This document shows positions 61,445-64,000 of a stretch of DNA of 64,000 nt, piece after piece. Source of the DNA: Epiperipatus broadwayi (Eukaryota; Onychophora; Udeonychophora; Euonychophora; Peripatidae). Where the stretch lies: the NCBI GenBank assembly GCA_028023455.1, contig JAQFVV010006215.1, positions 9,131,950 through 9,195,949 of the forward strand. Direction: 5' to 3'. Numbering within the stretch: position 1 is the stretch's first letter; the number at the start of each line of letters is the position of its first letter. The translations under genes were made by a program, and so were the position numbers. The notes beneath the pieces were generated by a model. That model ran no database searches. It saw only the letters and a program-made list of their open reading frames with translations, and was not told the DNA's origin.

Positions 61445-64000
61445 TTCAACCATTATTAATCCACAGCAGAATGAACATTTTCCAAGTTTAATCCAGTTTC
61501 TACAATCCCTAGCCTCTCCTCTCTATAACATACTAGCAGACTTCCTTATTTCATCCAACTATCTCACATATAGTCTATTTCTAGGACTTTTACAAGCTCT
61601 TGGGATCCAATCTAAAACTTGAACTATTCATCTATTATCATCTCTTCTAATAATATGTTCAGCCCATTCAGTTTCTCAATTCTTTCAATAATGATAATGG
61701 TATCTATTTGTTATCTAATCCAGGTATTTCATTGTTGATCTCTTTGTTATCTCCAACATACATCTCTCCATACTTCATAGAATGGTCTCAAGTCTCCAAT
61801 TGCTTTTTTGCTGTGTCTATGTCTAATCCATAAGTAAAAATTGATAAAACACATCTATTTAAAAAGTTTCCTTTTCAAAGACACAGTCATATTTCCTTTT
61901 AATATTAAGTAATTTCTATCAAAAATGCTATGATTAATTTCATCCATTATTTTTCCATCTGTATTAATCTGAACAAGATATTTGTAAATGTTACAATTTG
62001 TAATTGTTAACTTCTTCTAATTTTAGATTATCAAACATTACTTTAGTCTTTTTAACATTAATCTTTAGTTCCATTTTCTTATTTTCATCAGATAACTTTT
62101 GCAACATTTCCTGAAGCTCTGAAGTATTATTTGCAAAAACAATCACATCATCTGCAAAATCTAAAGATGATTTAAATAATCTCCATTTACTTTTACTCCC
62201 TTAGCTTCTCATTTTAATCAACAAATATTTTCTTGTAAATTTATTGTAAAAAATTTTGGTGATATGGAATTACCCTGTCATACATCCTTTTCAATGTTAA
62301 GCTTCTTACAATTACCATGTAATTTAATCAGTGCTATTGCATTTTGATATTTTTCTGAAATATGACAATATTCTAAGTATTAACTTGATGATCCAATGCT
62401 TTAATCACAATAGAAATGCTTTTTCATAATCTACAAATACAAAGCATAATGGCAATTTGTAATTATTATTCCTTTCTATACCTTCTTTCAATACTTGGTT
62501 ATAATTCGTTGTTCTAAAATTATTTTTAAATTCAAATTGCTCTTATAATAGATTCACAGAAGATGAGTTGTAATTATTATGGCAAAGATTTTGTACAGAT
62601 TTGATAGGCCTGTAATCATTTTTCTTAAAAATCAATATTACTACAACATTCTTCCAACCATCAGGTAAGTCTTTAATATTTAGACATTTGATATAAAACT
62701 TTGCCAATAATTTTTTTATTTCTTCATCTGTTTCTTTTAAGATTTTGATTATAATTCCATCACTTGCTGGAGTTTTTCTCTTCTCCACACATATAATTGC
62801 ATATCTCACTTCTTTATTTAAAATGCTGGAAAAGTGAGATGTAATACCTGTAGGATTTACATTAATTTTGTTTTTATTATTATATAATTCTTTACAGAAC
62901 TCTTCCCACACATTTCATGATGACATCTTTCTTTTTAGTAATAATTCCATCTTTTCTTCTTATTACAGAAATAACTTTCATATCAACATTACAAATTTGA
63001 GATTTCTCTTCTATGGCCTTTTCCCATTATTGATTCAAAAAGTGAAATATATTTCCAGTGTTTAATATTATGTAACATTTCAAGAATAATATTCAGAATA
63101 CTGGTTTATTAGTTAAATGAAATACTCTTTGAATCAGTATTGACAATGTGTAAATTGAGACTTATCTCACACATGATAATTAAATAATATATATCAATAT
63201 AAAATTATCTTTTAAAAACATAATGTGACTGATTTATAATTCATGCTTTCTGGTCAAATGAATTAAAAGAAAAGAAAGTCTGGTCTGTTTTCTAAAAAAA
63301 ATATGACTTATACTTTGACTTAAGAGTATTTCATTTATCTATATCTTATTAACATTTTTTGTACCATTTTAAAAAATCTCTCAACATTCAATTTTTCTTA
63401 ATGGATCATTTTTATATATTTTCATATTTCTTTTTTCCTTCCTATATTCCCTTATTACATAAAATATTTAAAATGCTGTGTTTGGTATGAGTTATCTTTG
63501 ATTCAGATCTTAATAGTGGATCAGTTATTTTCTTATTAATTTCATTCAAATATGAACCATGTTCAAAATCTGTTAATATTTTAAAATGATTTTTGAGTTT
63601 TAATATAAATTCAGTGGAGTGTTTCTGAAGATTAGGAATATCAACTGATAATAGTTATTCTTGATAATTTTTATCTTTCTAGTTTTGCATTAACATGTAT
63701 CTTACATCTCATTAATCAATGAACACTTCCTTTAATGAATCTATTAAGAAAGTTACAGTTTTGAAATGCATATTTTCTTTTAGTTAAAATATAATACAGT
63801 TCTGCTGTACCTTCCTTCACTTGTATGCTTTCATGTCCATTTCCATTTTTTAAAAAAAAAGAATTTATAATGTACAGTTTTTCTTTTTTTTGCAAATTCC
63901 ACAAATCTATGTCCTTTCTCATTTTATAACTACAAACCAATTTATCCAGAATACTTCCATCTTTCAATAGTTTATACTAATTCTAATATTAAAGTCTCCC
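61445..64000 (-). mobile_element. RTE/BovB-like LINE (copy C), truncated by the window edge
   Basis: This minus-strand copy of the family at 10 kb and 29 kb has its 3' end near 61445 (reverse complement of CCATTATTAATCCAC...) and continues past 64000. Recognisable pieces from right to left: the endonuclease end (63716-63967 includes L-W-N-L-Q-K-K-E-K-L and A-E-L-Y-Y-I-L), the linker, the RT start (62543-62911 with K-T-P-A-S-D-G, K-C-L-N and W-K-N-V-V-V-I-L-I-F-K-K), and the RT and C-terminal remains with many stops. At the G-K-A-P-G-N-D-G site the sequence has become K-T-P-A-S-D-G. About 63065-63345 does not match copies A or B and may be an insertion or a fast-decayed linker. It is dead. Confidence 0.85.
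62543..62911 (-). pseudogene. LINE copy C: fragment before and at the start of the RT domain
   Basis: This open piece of 122 codons aligns with copy A around 11240-11600. It begins in the W-E-E-F-C-K-E-L-Y-N segment (copy A: E-D-F-Y-Q-E-F-Y-S-N), passes I-L-N-K-E-V-R, the decayed K-x-P-x-x-D-G block and K-C-L-N-I-K-D-L-P-D-G-W-K, and reaches the Y-R-P-I motif before it is lost. It is the longest intact frame of copy C. Confidence 0.8.

Overview
The window looks like nuclear DNA of an invertebrate metazoan. It is strongly A+T-rich, has long non-coding stretches full of poly(A)/poly(T) runs, carries GT-AG-type exons, and holds RTE/BovB-like LINEs, a tRNA-derived SINE, a hAT MITE and a pogo/Tigger-like element. 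I cannot name the clade from sequence alone. There is no prokaryotic gene organisation. Almost all open frames over 60 codons are chance frames in AT-rich DNA or fragments of dead retrotransposons.

Host gene. Three minus-strand exons (55795-55931, 45257-45359, 40133-40250) fit together in compatible phases. They encode the last two membrane segments and an acidic cytoplasmic tail of a small multipass membrane protein resembling vertebrate TMEM72. The introns are about 9.4 kb and 5.0 kb. The 5' exons were not found and may lie beyond 64000. The last exon has an odd acceptor: GG instead of AG after a run of ten T.

LINEs. One truncated RTE-like copy lies on the minus strand at 10009-12089 with a 10-bp target duplication. 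A nearly full-length but heavily broken copy of the same family lies on the plus strand at about 29270-32070. A third runs off the right edge (about 61445-64000, minus). Two older LINE reverse-transcriptase relics of other lineages are at about 1790-2770 and 60720-61425.

DNA-transposon-like elements. These are a 362-bp hAT MITE (24680-25041, perfect 8-bp TSD), a 969-bp pogo/Tigger-like element (46621-47589, TA TSD), and a 1860-bp element with 36-bp inverted termini and a perfect 8-bp TSD (35600-37459) that carries two internal minisatellite arrays.

Foldbacks. Large inverted repeats are unusually dense (4.3, 19.1, 22.2, 26.3, 32.5, 38.7, 51.5, 54.3 and 57.3 kb). Four of the loci (19053-19884, 38650-38885, 51544-52036, 59558-59648) belong to one modular family. 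Its members share one fixed end module, have inverted or truncated copies at the other end, and are flanked by duplications of about 12-13 bp. That pattern suggests target-primed retrotransposition of a non-coding, hairpin-forming element, perhaps a Penelope-like derivative. I consider this the best candidate for something undescribed.
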